NCBI RefSeq assembly: GCF_036588685.1
Contig: NC_086381.1
Coordinates: forward strand, 49,165,431 to 49,229,430
Direction: 5' to 3'
Length of the DNA: 64,000 nucleotides
DNA from: Mytilus trossulus
Taxonomy: Eukaryota > Mollusca > Bivalvia > Mytilida > Mytilidae
Shown here: positions 32,401 through 44,500 of the stretch, piece by piece
Layout: the number at the start of each line of letters is the position of its first letter
How positions within the stretch are numbered: position 1 is the first letter of the stretch
Position numbers and translations under genes: made by a program
Notes under the pieces: generated by a model
Database searches by the model: none
What the model was told of the DNA's origin: nothing
What the model saw: the letters and a program-made list of their open reading frames with translations, nothing else

Positions 32401-35400
32401 TGGTTCTAGATATTTAAATATTTTAGTTTCATGCCACACCCAATTGATACCTCTATCGTCGGAAGAATTTTTGTTTTTGAATTTCCAAAATAAAAACGCT
32501 CGCTAGTATATAATTGTTTCGCCTGTCATAAATTAAATCTTGGGGCAAACTGCTTTCTTGCCACCCCTTTTCAAAGAAAGGACATTTTAGATACTGATTG
32601 AGTGTGGCCTCACATATCACTGTTGAGTTTACATATCCCTAAATTACGTGAAATATTTGTTTGATCTATAGTTCGTGGAGCCTACTAATATAAACATCGT
32701 TTAAATAGTTGATTGTTAATCCGTTGCTTTGTTGGGAATACGGCCTCTAAAATTATCAAAATTTGAACAACCTTGTCGAAAGCAGCTGAAATTTCATTGT
32801 TAAATTAATGACGAAATACAACAGTCAGCAATCAGTCTTGAATTATTTGTCACAATGTTGTTATATATATAGATGCAATTGTTTTGTATTTGCTTTCAAC
32901 AAAGAAACTACTAAATCAATACACTCATTTCTTCATTTGATGCATGTATAATATGTATCGGTTTGTGAATATTGTTTTACAGTCGTCAAACACCAGTTGT
33001 GATTAAACCAGAAGCGATATATGTTCAAAAACTGTGTAAAAATCCCTTGTTTGACAAGAAGTGGCTCATTCTGGCTAATTTTTCTTAAAAGTATTAATTA
33101 AACAAAGAAAGTTTGAAAATACTTTTTTAATAGGAAAGAACATATTATAATTTTCATTTTATTTCCGTAAATATATTTTCTATTCGAATACACTCATATA
33201 TTGCCATAACAATAGCATCATCTACTTACTTGTTCAGTGTAATCGAAATAGCTTTTATTTTTACTTTTGTAATTTATTATGATAGATTTAAACTCACTCT
33301 GTGAAAAGCGCACTCGAGTTGATATGGGACTATATAGAATTGCTGGCTTATCTGAAAGGTAGTATCCTTCCCAAGGACATCCTCCAAGATTGTGTGTGTC
33401 GTAAACCATTAACCAGCCTGCATCACTTGCACATCCACCCCAAACTGAGTTTATGTAAAAACTTCTATAAATGTTCAGAAATCCTTGAATTCTGTATAAA
33501 AAGAAATAAATTATGAAATCATACAGTATATCAGTACATAAAAATGCACAATAACGGTAATTTTAAGGATAGTACATGTATTATAATACTTCCTATCAAA
33601 TAAAAACAATTTCGGTCGTGCGTTTGTTTGATGTACCTTTTTCAATTGACTTTTATAGCTCGTCCTTTTGTTGAACTGTTAAACCACTGTCAACTTTAGA
33701 AGGAGTGTGGGATTCTGCCACAGTCTGTAAATAAACTCATCATAGACACCAGGATTAAATTTTATATTACCGCCAGACTCGCGTGTCGTTTACAAAAGAC
33801 ACACCAGGGACGCGAGAATCAAAAAAATGTTTAAAAGGCTAGATAAAATGAGAAGTTTTGTGTATGTTACTGTCAAAAGTTAGAAGCCTGTAATTCCGTT
33901 GTTATTTCTTTTATGTGTTACATATTTGTTATCGTTCTGCATTTTGTACATAAATAAGGTCGCTAGGTTTCACGTTTTAATTGTTTACATGTCTTAATTT
34001 TGGAAGCTTGTTCATTGTTGAAGGCCGGACGGTAACCTATAAACATTTATAAATGTGTGTCAGTGGTTCTCTTGAAGAGAGTTGTCTAAATTGAAATCAT
34101 ACTACGTCTTCTTTTTTATAAAGCAAAAGACAAATGTTCTATTAAAAACGAACACCGTATTACTCATTTGAAATCAGGTATTTGTACAGAAAAAAATGTT
34201 TGATTACTATATGAATATTACTAGTGCTAGATTCGGTCGATTTAACCAAATATGACCAAGGCAATTTATGGTGTATATGTTCAATATTATGAAGAGCTTG
34301 ATTGAGTATCAGTATGTATTTTTGAAGGAACAAGATATTTAAGACGTTTTAGAAAAGCCTTATTTGCAAGATGATACTTCTCAACCGGATTGATTCCACA
34401 AGAATAAGATATATTGATAGGAATAATGAATGTGACTGCTATCACATAATATGCATAAAAAGGCAAACTCAAACAAATTACTGAACGCAGAGGAAAATCA
34501 AATCGGAAAGTCCCTAGTCACGTGGCAAAATCAAATGACAAAACACAACAAAAACACACGGACCACAACTGTCATAGTCTTGACTTGGTACAGGCATTTT
34601 GAAATATATAAAATGGTGGATTAAACCTGGTTTTATTGCGCTAACCCTCTTACTTTGTACGACAGTCTCATATATTTACAACGTTGCGTTAACTAAACAG
34701 ATATAATGAATGCAATAGTCATAAATGAGAACAGTAGTCTTCTCCGTGTTACAATTTAAAAAAAATCAATTGCACAAAACGACTCAAAAAGCATTTATCA
34801 AATTAAACACACATTCACTGCTTTGCCTGCCTGACGTCAGAAATATTTATAAGTCACTAGGAAGAAATTGTGTCGTTTAATAATGATCTGCTAGCCTTCC
34901 GGAACATCTTAGATCATCCCAGTTTCGTTGGGATTTGTTTTGCAATCATTAGTTCTACATTGTGTTTGGTAAACATGGTACACAGTTTTTGTCTTATCTT
35001 TTATTTTGTCATTGTCAGTTTGATTTAGTCCTTTGAGTTTTAAAATGCATTTGTTAAAATACAATATCAATACATTATATTCAATACGGTTATTGCTGCA
35101 ATTACATGTGTATGTTTGATACAACTCAGCTTTAAATAACGAAATGTTAGTTCCATAAACTCTAGTTTTGACTGTTAAGTTGTTCATTGACATATTGTGC
35201 TCTTATTTCTTACTTTTTCAAGAGGTGACTACACCAATGGGTCATGATGATGAAATCGAGAACATAACATGTTTTTTTTTTTGCGTTATTGATTACAACA
35301 AGGTTCGATTCAATATAATATAACATAATACAAAACGAAAGAAAAGAAAACAAGACAAGACGGAAAACAATTGTTTACACTAAAAATATTTACGCAGTCG

Positions 35401-38400
35401 AACCCAGTCATTTCAAGGAAGTGATCAGCTAAGTTTCATCTCATTCTCCTGTAATGACATCCCTTGTGCTCCCTTGCTTTAATTATTTAATCTGTCACGT
35501 GCAGTGTATATATATGCGTTCACACGAGTAAAGGAAAAGTAAAGAATAACGGAAGTCTAACAATACTATCAAATTACAAGTGTAAAAAACCATAAGTAAA
35601 TTCAAAGTAGAACATTTAAACCAGTAACCAGGTATAATATTTGACATCCAATGAAATTTTAAGTAAAACAAACCGTAATACTATCAACCATATAAGATAC
35701 ACAATACATATTTCGGTTACAACTATCAAACACTACATGGTTCATTTTAAATCTTTATATAGGAAGCCTACAAATGTTGTTTGTTATACGAACGATTTTT
35801 TTTCTCACAAAGGATAATGTTTCAATTCAAGAAGAAATCTTATTGTAAATCTGTAATTAGATCAAACTTACAAAGCCAACCACAACAAATAATTCCAAAC
35901 AATTTTGAATTTTATATGTACAAATAAGTTAACGAAAAATATTAATATTCTTCTTAAATTTACAAAACCGATATACGTAACCTGAAGCACGAAAATGAAT
36001 TTCAGAAATTGAAAATTAACTTGAAGGCCGTACGGTGACCTATAGTTGTTAATCTTTGTGTCATTTTGGTCTTTTGTAGATAGTTGTCTCATTGGCAATC
36101 ATACCACATCTTCTTATTTATATCAAATGTATGTGTGTTGTGTTTAAACTGTTTTGATCTTAGATTGTGTTTACGAATTGAAATGAATAAGAAGCATACT
36201 TAATCGCAAACTTGATCACTTACTTAACTTGGTCAATTAAATTCCTCCATAATAAGCCTAACATAAATTCAAACTCTCTAAAGCCAATTCGCAATCTTGA
36301 TTATTATTACGAGCCCATCCGAAACGACACACATTGCGTAACATTAGCATTGTTATAGTTTATGTTGCAGAGTATTAACTGTAGAAAGAGATAAAGAGTG
36401 TGTTAGTCTTATAATTTTATAATGGTGAAATACTTTGGTAAGGTTTAAACATTTCCTACGTATTAAGCATTTGTCTGTGAAAATTAAAGATTATATAGTG
36501 CAGGAAATCCCTCCACGAGAAGTCTTCATGGATCAGTTTAATAACCATTTGAAATGTCTGCTCAGATAGAATAACTAGTGATTTAAATGTTGATATGTTC
36601 GTATAAATTAATTAAATTCTGAATAAGCTTTTGAACGCTTTTAATCTGAAAAACTGATTACAGAAAGTTTCGTCAATAGGCATAATTTGGTCATTATCTA
36701 ACATGTCTAATGTAAATTAAATAGCTTCAATATATGTCATCAAAGTTGATAAACAATCTAGTGATCACGATGTTACATCATCTTTTTTAATTACCCCATT
36801 CAATCTGAAACCAAAGATTTTCAAAGAGATTCTTGGATTCATTTAAAAGAACATATCAAGACTCGGATTTACTAATAAAATATTACGAATAGAATATCGA
36901 TGCATTGTCATTCACATATATTGAGTACAGTAATGATCCAATATCTAGAGTTTCAACTGAATACATTGATACCTTTCAAACCTGTCAATAGTATACCAAA
37001 TTGTAACCATGATAAATCAGCAAATTGAGTAATAATATATGACCATTTACGCTTGAAAAATAAACAAGAACAATAATCTTCAGTTTCTACAGATTTTAAA
37101 ATGCAAATCAATACATTTTACAACTAATATTTAATCGATAAAGAATTAAGGCTAATGCTTCTTTGGAAAATATTTCAGATATAAAGAAAGGCAACAGTAG
37201 TATACTGCTGTTCGAACATTATAAATCGATTAAGAAAAAAACCCAAATACGGGTTAAAAACTAAAACTAAGGGACACCCATCAAATACAAGAAGAGAACA
37301 ATGACACAACAGAAACACTTAAATGCAACACACAAGAAACGAACGCGTAGATAACAATAGCATTTTTAATACGGCCGCAATATATTGGTATGACGTTAGT
37401 TTCGTCGTCGTCGTCGTTGTCGGATGTCATCCTTGTCGTCATCGTCCGAAGTCACATGGATATTCGCCCTATACCATTAGTTTAAGTGAATAGAAATCAC
37501 TGAAATTTGAACACAAGGTTTATGACCTGAAAAGGAAGATTGGGATTGATTTTTGGAGTTTTTGCCCAAACAGTTTAGGAAGAAGGGCAAAAAAGGGCCA
37601 ACATAATCATTTTCTTTGGTTTTCGCACAATAACTTTAGTATATGTAAATTGAAATTTATAAAATTTAAACATAAGGTTTATGAACACACAAGGTAGGTT
37701 TGGATTGATTTTTGGAGTTTAAGTCACAAGTGTTTAGTAATTAGTAATCCATCCATCCGGAAGTGTCCTTAGTTCAGTGATGATGAACGCCATACAAATT
37801 TCCAAATTGTACACAAGAAAAAAAATTAAAATAATACTACGCCATACTAATTTCCAAATTGTACACACGAAACTTAAACTAAAATAAAACAAGACTAACA
37901 AAGACCAGATACATGGACATACCCATAAATTGAGAAGACATTTGTTGGTATATTGCTTGACGAATTCTGCAAATCTGTATAACTTGAATTCTGTAGCCGT
38001 TCTTTGAGAAACCAGTCAGTCTTGTTACTTTCCTTTCCGTCAAATAGGAAGAATGCAACCTCTGTACTATTTTTGTGAATGGCCAATCGAACCTTTTTTT
38101 CAAAATTATATATGAATTGAAAAATTAACAAATGCAAATTGATTTAACCAATACAAATTTTTATAATTAATGCAACTTTATATAATTAATATGTGTATTA
38201 TTTCTTAAAATGGTATAGTTTATTATATAAAAAAACTTAAAATTTGTATGAACGCATTTGTTTTCAAAGAAATAAAATAGTTTTCAGAAGCACCTGTATA
38301 TCTAGCAACACTGTTTATGGAGGCAACATTTTATATTACATTTTATTTTATTTCTATTTTACTAACTTCAAGTTCAATGAGTTTGAGTCTTATGTAGACA

Positions 38401-41400
38401 AATCACGCATCTGGCGAATAGAATTGTAAGCATGGTAAACTCTACATTTGCTTTATAACTATTTGATTGTACATCGATCTTATGATTTGAAATATTTGAT
38501 ACTGCTAACATATACCTGATCAATTCCAACTGAGGTCCATTTATTCACGATGTCCGATTTGAAATGTTCTTGGATTGGATGCGTTAAAGACTGTGCTTGT
38601 GCGTTGTCAACATTCAAAACACTATCGCCAGTGTAGAGGTCATAAACATTTCCAGGCCCTTCAAAATATATCAATTTAAAAGTAACGTTAATGATATTTA
38701 TGTCATGATATAGTGACGTTAATATTTTAAATTGATTAAATTATCAAATACTGTATCACCCCATTATAATGTGTGCAATTTTGAATTTTTGATTTTATTT
38801 TTAATATGAATGAAAATTTGTAATTTACTTTCTTTTCTGATAGCTGATATAGCCTTAATTCATACATGTTGTGAGTTTATCAGATCTTCAAGATTGGGCA
38901 ATGTAAGTATCATGGGCCTTTTTCTTATGACCGTCCGTATTGTCATATCCATCACAAACATTGGTCCGGAAACTATTTGAATATATTTTCCATCTTTTAT
39001 GTCGCATTGACAATGTCATTCAATTTTAAAGTCATATGTAACCTCAAATTAAAAAAACAAATGATGCATATATTTTTTATAACTAAATGGATAGTTTTCA
39101 TCTCAATCTGAATATAATGCTTTAATTTGTCCACATCAAGAAGAAGTTTACTTTTTTATATTCCTTGCTCCCAGGAAGCAATTTACCGACGTGTTTTCCG
39201 TATGCAAAATGACCTTAAAGTTGAGCGTGACCCTCCTCGTAAAAATACGACGATCGCAATACGCATTGATCCGACATTAACTTAAAGATGAATAATTATC
39301 TGATTGTACATGTCAAACACGTGCTTAATATCAAGGTTTGTTTGTTGATCTTTTACGATAAGGTGACAATCGGTAAACTACGGCTTAAAAACATGTCAAT
39401 CCGTAGCTGATATTTGTTTTTCACCTCATAACAGTCATAGAGAAACAAGATGACGATCATACGATATATTAGCTTAACAAATGATAAAAATCGTGCATAG
39501 AACTAAGTTTATGATATATACGTGCATTGATTTTAGAAATGTATAATCATTATTTTGCACCTTTCACTCGATTCATCTGACTTAAAGAAAACTTGAGGCG
39601 AAAGGCACCTGCTCTTGAATGACACGAATAGTTGGCTTAATGTACATGTGTTAGAGTATATACTCATATGGTCCGACCATACGCGTACGGTCCGACCATA
39701 CGCGTATGGTCGGACCATATGAGTATACGCATATGGTCATGACCATACGCGTATGGTCAAAATACTCATATGGTCCGGAACATATCTAATCCTACGTAAT
39801 ACGTTTGATTATTGTTTATTTCAATTTTTAATTAATTTCATATGTACATAGCAATTAAGTTCCAAAATGTTTCATACTCACAACTACCGTATAAAAAGTA
39901 AAATCACAAAAATACTGAACTCAGAGGAAAATCAATTAGGAAAGTCCATAAGCACATGGCAAAATAAAATAACAAAACGCATCAAAAACGAATGGACAAG
40001 AACTGTCATATTCCTGACTTGGTACAGGCATTTTCAAATGTAGAAAATGGTGGATTAAACCTGGTTCTATAGCGCTAATCCTCTCACTTTAATAACAGTC
40101 TCATCAAATTCCGTTATATTTACATGATGCGTTAAATAAACAGTCACAATTAATAAAACAGTCAAAAAAAATTACGCAAATATTTAAGCTATAAAATTGG
40201 TTTAAAATGTTGCTAAACGAATGGAGTACAAATCGTAATTTTTTTTCAACATACTTTCTACTCATCTTGAACATGATTATTATCCGTATATACATGAAGC
40301 AGGATAACAAAAAGCCAGGGCAACAATTGAAAAATATCGGATGCTATGCAGCAAAGATTTACACTTTTGAAATTTATATTGAGGATGTAAAATGAGAAAA
40401 AAACACAATAACCCTAACAAAGAAAAAAAACCCAGCACAATGCCACCAATGGGTCTTTAACACAACTAGAAAATATTTTTAAATACATTTGCAAAGTTAT
40501 AAGCTATAGATTAAAAAAATGAAAAAAAGGAATGCATATGCTATATAACATATATCATTAAAAGTTAAGAGAAGACAAAATATATATATATAGAACCAAA
40601 AGCAACTGTACGCAGTAGATTCTTCTTGCGGTAAGAAAAAGAAAGCACGTAGTTACTTTTTTATAAGAAGAAGTTGAAATCTTTATCAAGCCATTGGTTG
40701 ATATAATCAAAAGATTAGTGCGAATAAAAGCTATGAAAATCTTTTTATGCATTTGATTAATTAATGTATTTCAGCCTTGTTAGGTCATTCAGGATGCAAA
40801 CAATAATTAGGCCGCTAGTTTTATCGTTTAAATGTTTTACATTTGTCAATACGGGACCTTTTAAAGCTGTCTATACGGTATAGGCTTTCCTGATTGTTGA
40901 AAATCGTACGGGTGACCCGTAGTTCATCTCTGAATGTCACTTATCGTGAATCTGTGCATAAAACATAAAATTGTGTGTATCTACAGGTAACGTTATCGAT
41001 ATTACGTTATGTTTCGGCCAAGTGAAGAACTTATATGTTTGTCAACATGCATGAAACACATTCTAATTTTAGTGACTATATAGAATCACATGTAGGTTGA
41101 CAAATTATTATCTACCTTTGTTGTTTCATAAACTCATAACTCTTCCAAAGGAAAGAGTGTCGCATGAATAAAAAATTTTAGACAAACTTTTGGCTTATTA
41201 ATATTTTTTCGATACCATCAATGTCAAGGTAATTGTTCGGACTGGCTTTGTGGTCATAATTGTATATATTAACAATAGTATGTAGTCGTAACATAAGTGT
41301 GTCAACGTCTATTTGTGCTGTCTGTAGTCGATACACGATGCTTGTTGTTATTCTACGGCTTACATGCTGTGCCGACAATGTTCCCCTTTGATGAGTGATT

Positions 41401-42641
41401 TTGTTAGTAATTGTGTTGTATTTTTGTCACGTCGTGTTGTCACATTTTAGCGATACTTTTTAACATTGGTATATAAGCGGGAGGTTTGATTAGCAATTAA
41501 ACCGTATTCAACCCACCTTTTTGTTTGTTAAAATATAGCTATTAAAATATATTCAATTCCAATTGGTTTAAAGCGAGGTTGTCTATTCATGTTTGAATAC
41601 AAGCCGATCAAATATGAAATGTTTCGTTCATACTGTATAAACAGCGTATCGTTTACACAATTTAACAATGCTTCGAAAAGACTAACAAACGATCGCGATA
41701 TAATAACGCCTGCAATCATTATTAAGTCAGTACGATATGGTCAGTTACGAAAAAAACCAAAACATAATTCCACACAAATTAAAGCTCATACGAGTCTTTT
41801 TAACTGCCATAAAATGCATAAGTTTCTTAAATTATTGCAGAAAATGTTCAATCACAATACTTAAAAGTATGGCCAAACATACATTATGATAGAAATATTT
41901 TTACAAAGCATGACATTTGTCGGATACATGAACTCTGAGGGGGAAATTTACACTCCTTCAACATTAACCATCTTTTAAAAACTAGGTATGCATTATGTGA
42001 CATCCAAGATCTTTTCAATATCTACATTACCGTTTTAGATATACTTTATCTAAGAATTAAATAAAAATCAAAAAAATATATAAATTACACTCGTCACATG
42101 CACTGTTCTGAATTTACCTTCATCCAGAATGATCATAGCAGAATGTTTGACTGCCAAGGATGTTTAAGAGCCAGAATAGACAAAGAGCTAAATGAAAAAA
42201 ACGGGACATACACACATAATACTTTATTTATTTATAAACGGACAATTTAAGAATTATTTTGTGTAAAAATCATGTCAGAATCGAATTACTATAAATGAAA
42301 CAGTTACTGTAATTCTTTGACTTTTTTCAGTTTAGAGTATAGTACATCCTTAACAGAAACAGACTTTACGAAAAACTATATAACAAAATCAAATTTGGTA
42401 GTGGTTAACTTATTCAAAGATACATTTGCGTCTGAATTCTCAATGTAATATCTATAACGTTTTTTTTTAATAATTTACAGTAGTTTACAATTAATGCAAC
42501 AGTACAAACATATTCAAAATGTTAAATATACCTACCTCCTGTTGCTACTTTGAATACCATATGCCAACCTTCCTCGCAAACAATATTTAGTGTTAAAAGC
42601 AACTCACAAAAGCAAACCATATGCACAGTGTTCATGATCAT
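29282..42641 (-). CDS. Unnamed type I membrane glycoprotein, six exons
   Basis: The exons on the minus strand are 42641-42536, 38658-38516, 38092-37923, 33491-33298, 29925-29767 and 29457-29282. They total 948 bases (315 residues plus stop), and all five junctions keep phase (1,0,2,1,1). Residues 1-22 are a signal peptide. The ectodomain has PGNVYDLYTGDS (exon 2), KNSTEVAFFLFDGKESNKTDW (exon 3), WGGCASDAGWLMVYD and GGCPWEGYYL (exon 4), and a Cys-rich stalk CHSSC, YCHKPC (exon 5). Several N-glycosylation sites are present. The membrane segment is about 277-295 (GATFLVSVVCVFIYF), followed by a basic tail of about 19 residues without known motifs. The layout resembles predicted mollusc surface proteins I cannot name. 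A role in recognition or adhesion is only inference. Confidence 0.75.
29767..29925 (-). CDS. Membrane glycoprotein exon 5 (Cys-rich stalk)
   Basis: The acceptor is CTTTTTTCAG and the donor AACTT|GTAAGA, phase 1 to phase 1. It has six Cys in pairs (CHSSCL, YCHKPCD) and the glycosylation site NLT. Confidence 0.75.
30005..30345. repeat. Diverged tandem duplication
   Basis: Two units of about 165 bp share GGTAAAC..GTCATGTTTGTC, ACAAAATTGTAAAAC (or ACAAAAGTGTAAAAT) and CACCGCC(A/G)TATATT. It lies in an intron of the membrane glycoprotein gene. Confidence 0.65.
30660..31350. mobile_element. piggyBac-type MITE flanked by TTAA
   Basis: AGGAGCACTAGCT (30660-30672) and AGCTAGTGCTCCT (31338-31350) are exact 13-bp inverted repeats. 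Each is bounded by TTAA (30656-30659 and 31351-31354), the target duplication that defines piggyBac insertions. The 691-bp interior has no transposase, so the element is non-autonomous. Confidence 0.85.
33298..33491 (-). CDS. Membrane glycoprotein exon 4
   Basis: The acceptor is TTTTTATACAG and the donor CACAGA|GTGAGT. The exon starts in phase 2 and ends in phase 1. It encodes INSVWGGCASDAGWLMVYD and LGGCPWEGYYLSD. Confidence 0.78.
33730..33870 (+). repeat. Dispersed repeat (ATAAACTCATCATAGA family), short copy
   Basis: AATAAACTCATCATAGACACC, CGCCAGACTCGCGTGTCGTT and AAAAGGCTAGATAAAATGAG correspond to 15770-15890. Confidence 0.7.
34015..34120 (+). repeat. Short repeat (GGCCGGACGGTAACCTATA family)
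   Basis: A diverged copy of GGCCGTACGGTGACCTATAG plus a GTTGTCT..ATCATAC..CTTC tail. Cleaner copies are at 36020-36125 and 50125-50230, and a partial one is at 63425-63505. Confidence 0.6.
34478..34860 (-). repeat. Long dispersed repeat with CRE octamer, reversed copy
   Basis: Reverse complement of the 27000-27480 family: GAGGAAAATCAAATCGGAAA, AAATGGTGGATTAAACCTGG and, at the far end, TGACGTCA (34832-34839). Confidence 0.75.
36020..36125 (+). repeat. Short repeat (GGCCGTACGGTGACCTATAG family)
   Basis: Clear copy: GGCCGTACGGTGACCTATAG, TCATTTTGGTCTTTTGTAGA, GTTGTCTCATTGGCAATCAT. Confidence 0.75.
37240..37735 (+). repeat. Composite of dispersed repeats
   Basis: 37240-37370 resembles the GACACAACAGAAACACTTAA repeat, related to 56700-56890. 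37395-37735 contains a CGTCGTCGTCGTCG tract, CATGGATATTCGCCCTATAC and two copies of GGTTTATGA..GATTGATTTTTGGAGTTT. All lie in an intron. Confidence 0.5.
37765..37912 (-). mobile_element. Penelope-like 3' fragment
   Basis: AGTTCAGTGATGATGAACGC, CCAAATTGTACACAAGAAA and AACAAGACTAACAAAGACCAG match 2537-2620. Part of the unit is duplicated. It stops about 10 bases from the donor of glycoprotein exon 3. Confidence 0.7.
37923..38092 (-). CDS. Membrane glycoprotein exon 3
   Basis: The acceptor is TTTTGAAAAAAAG, with a weak pyrimidine tract. The donor is TTATGG|GTATGT, phase 2. It encodes VRLAIHKNSTEVAFFLFDG and SYTDLQNSSSNIPTNVFSIY. A dispersed repeat begins about 10 bases past the donor. Confidence 0.72.
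38516..38658 (-). CDS. Membrane glycoprotein exon 2
   Basis: The acceptor is TATTTTGAAG and the donor ATCAG|GTATAT. The exon runs from phase 1 to phase 0. It encodes PGNVYDLYTGDSVLNVDNA and DIVNKWTSVGID. Confidence 0.75.
39661..39778. repeat. Nested ACGCGT palindrome cluster
   Basis: 39661-39687 and 39699-39725 are exact inverted copies of 27 bp. Inside, 39689-39716 is palindromic too (GGTCCGACC..ACGCGT..GGTCGGACC). A further ACCATACGCGTATGGT and an ATACTCATATGGTCC follow to 39778. The cluster lies in the long first intron of the membrane glycoprotein gene. Confidence 0.9.
39893..40165 (-). repeat. Long dispersed repeat, reversed copy
   Basis: Reverse complement of 27180-27480: AAAATCACAAAAATACTGAA, AAATGGTGGATTAAACCTGG, ATGATGCGTTAAATAAACAG. 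Confidence 0.85.
42536..42641 (-). CDS. Membrane glycoprotein exon 1 (signal peptide)
   Basis: It starts at ATG 42641-42639 (a second in-frame ATG is two codons on). It encodes a hydrophobic leader and then CEEGWHMVFKVATG. The donor is CAGGAG|GTAGGT, phase 1. Confidence 0.75.
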
Positions 42642-43196
42642 TCGAATATATCAATATTAAGTAAAAAAAAAGTTATTAGAACTACATGGATAATCATCCT
42701 TTCACATATGCTATAGTAGAATATTGGATAGTCATTACTCCATATGATTCCAAAAAGCTCTATCGTAGCAGGTTTAAACAGTTTACCTTTTAATAATAAT
42801 GATTGATTGAAAACATAACCATAACAACGAAGACTGTTATCTTCAACAGCTCCCTTCCTAATTAAAATTAAAATTTGCTAAACAATCAAATTTTCCAAAA
42901 GTCGGTGAGTATAAACTTAAATCGGTTGCATTCACATTATATTGAGTAGTAAATGTAATTATAAAATGTATTTATTTGTATTATTCGATTCCACAAGTAT
43001 TTTCAATTGTAAATAGCTTATGCTTGTTTTATAAAAAATAAAACTGTGAAGTTGACCGAATATTCTAAATAATGAATCATTTCTATTCAGATTAGACTTT
43101 GTCAATAGTATACACATATTGACAGGGTGTGGGGGTAATATCAAGTTTGTTTGTTCCTAAGATACCAACTATTGCTCGAGGCGAAGAATAGAAAAA
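42642..43196. other. Upstream flank of the membrane glycoprotein gene
   Basis: AT-rich. It should hold the promoter and any 5' UTR exon of the minus-strand gene, but I see no distinct core-promoter motif. Confidence 0.35.
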
Positions 43197-44153
43197 CTAG
43201 AGGCTCTCAAGTGCCTGTGTCGCTCACCTTGGTTAATGTGCATATTAAACAGAGGAAACAGCTGGATTCATCAAATAATTGTGTTTTGGTGATTGTGATG
43301 TGTTTGTAGATTATACTTTACTGATCATTCTTGTTACATACAATTTACTCTATCTGTAACAAACTTAGCCCTTTATTTACAGAGGAAAGCACTTTGTAAA
43401 AACTTACCAAAATTTACCAAATTAATGAAAATTGTTAAAAAATTACTATAAAGGGCAACAACTCCTTGAGGGGTCAACTGGCCATTTTGATAATGTTGAC
43501 TTATTTGTAGATCTGAATTTGCTGAACAATATTGCTGTTTATAATTTATCTCTATCTATAATAGTGTTCAAGATAATAACCAAAAACTGCTAAATATCTT
43601 TAAAAATTACCAATTTGGAGGGCAGAAACCCAACAACCAATTGTCCAATTCATCTGAAAATTGTAAGGCAGATAGATATTTACTAGATAAACAAGTTAAC
43701 CTCTTGTAAGATTGCTTTAAATGCTTTGGTTTCAGAGTTATAAGCCAAAATCTACATTTTACCCCTTTGTTCTATTTTTAGCCATGGCGGCCATATTGGT
43801 TAGTTGGCCGGGTCACCGCAAACAATTTTTAAACTACATACCCTAATAATGATTTTTGCTAAGTTTCGTTAAACTTGGTCCAGTAGTTTCAGAGGAGAAG
43901 ATTGGTGTAAAAGATAACAACAATTTATGAAAAATTGGTAACAAATGACTATTAAGGGCAATAACTCCTTAAGGGATCAACTGACCATTTTGATCATGTT
44001 GACTTATTTATAGATCTTACTTTGCTGAACATAATTGCTGTGTACAGTTTATCTCTATCTATAAAAAATTTCAATATAATACCCGAAAACGGACAAAATT
44101 TCATTAAAATTACCAATTCAGGGGCAGCAACCCAACATCTCAGGTGAGCTAAA
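43197..44153 (-). mobile_element. Modular repeat with AGCTCACC/GGTGAGC ends, reversed copy
   Basis: It begins (plus strand) CTAGAGGCTCTCAAGTGCC and GTGTCGCTCACC, and ends AGGTGAGCTAAAAAA. It holds about two internal blocks like those at 16436-17812, in reverse. Confidence 0.75.
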
Positions 44154-44337
44154 AAATTACAACGAGACTCGCAATATCCTCTTCTTTCACGGTATAATTT
44201 GAAAACGATACATACATATTTTAACATATTAAAAAAAAAGTGGATTAATTGACATACATTACTTAAGCTATTTGTGATATAGTTTCGGGAGTAGAAGGCT
44301 GAAGATATTTTGTAATCAATTCAAATTAATTGCAAGT

Positions 44338-44500
44338 ATGTTTCCTTGAAGTTTGGCCAGCTTTAAAACTAGGTTTAATCCACCCTTTTCTGCATAAGAA
44401 AATGCCTGTACCAAGCAAGGAATATGACAGTTGTTTTTCATTCGTTTTGATTTTTTTGAGCTTTTGATTTTTCCATTGCATAAGGGACTTTCCTTTTTTA
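44338..44500 (+). repeat. Long dispersed repeat, diverged partial copy
   Basis: AACTAGGTTTAATCCACC, AATGCCTGTACCAAGCAAGG and ATATGACAGTTGTTTTTCATTC match the middle of the 48000-48435 family. Confidence 0.65.
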
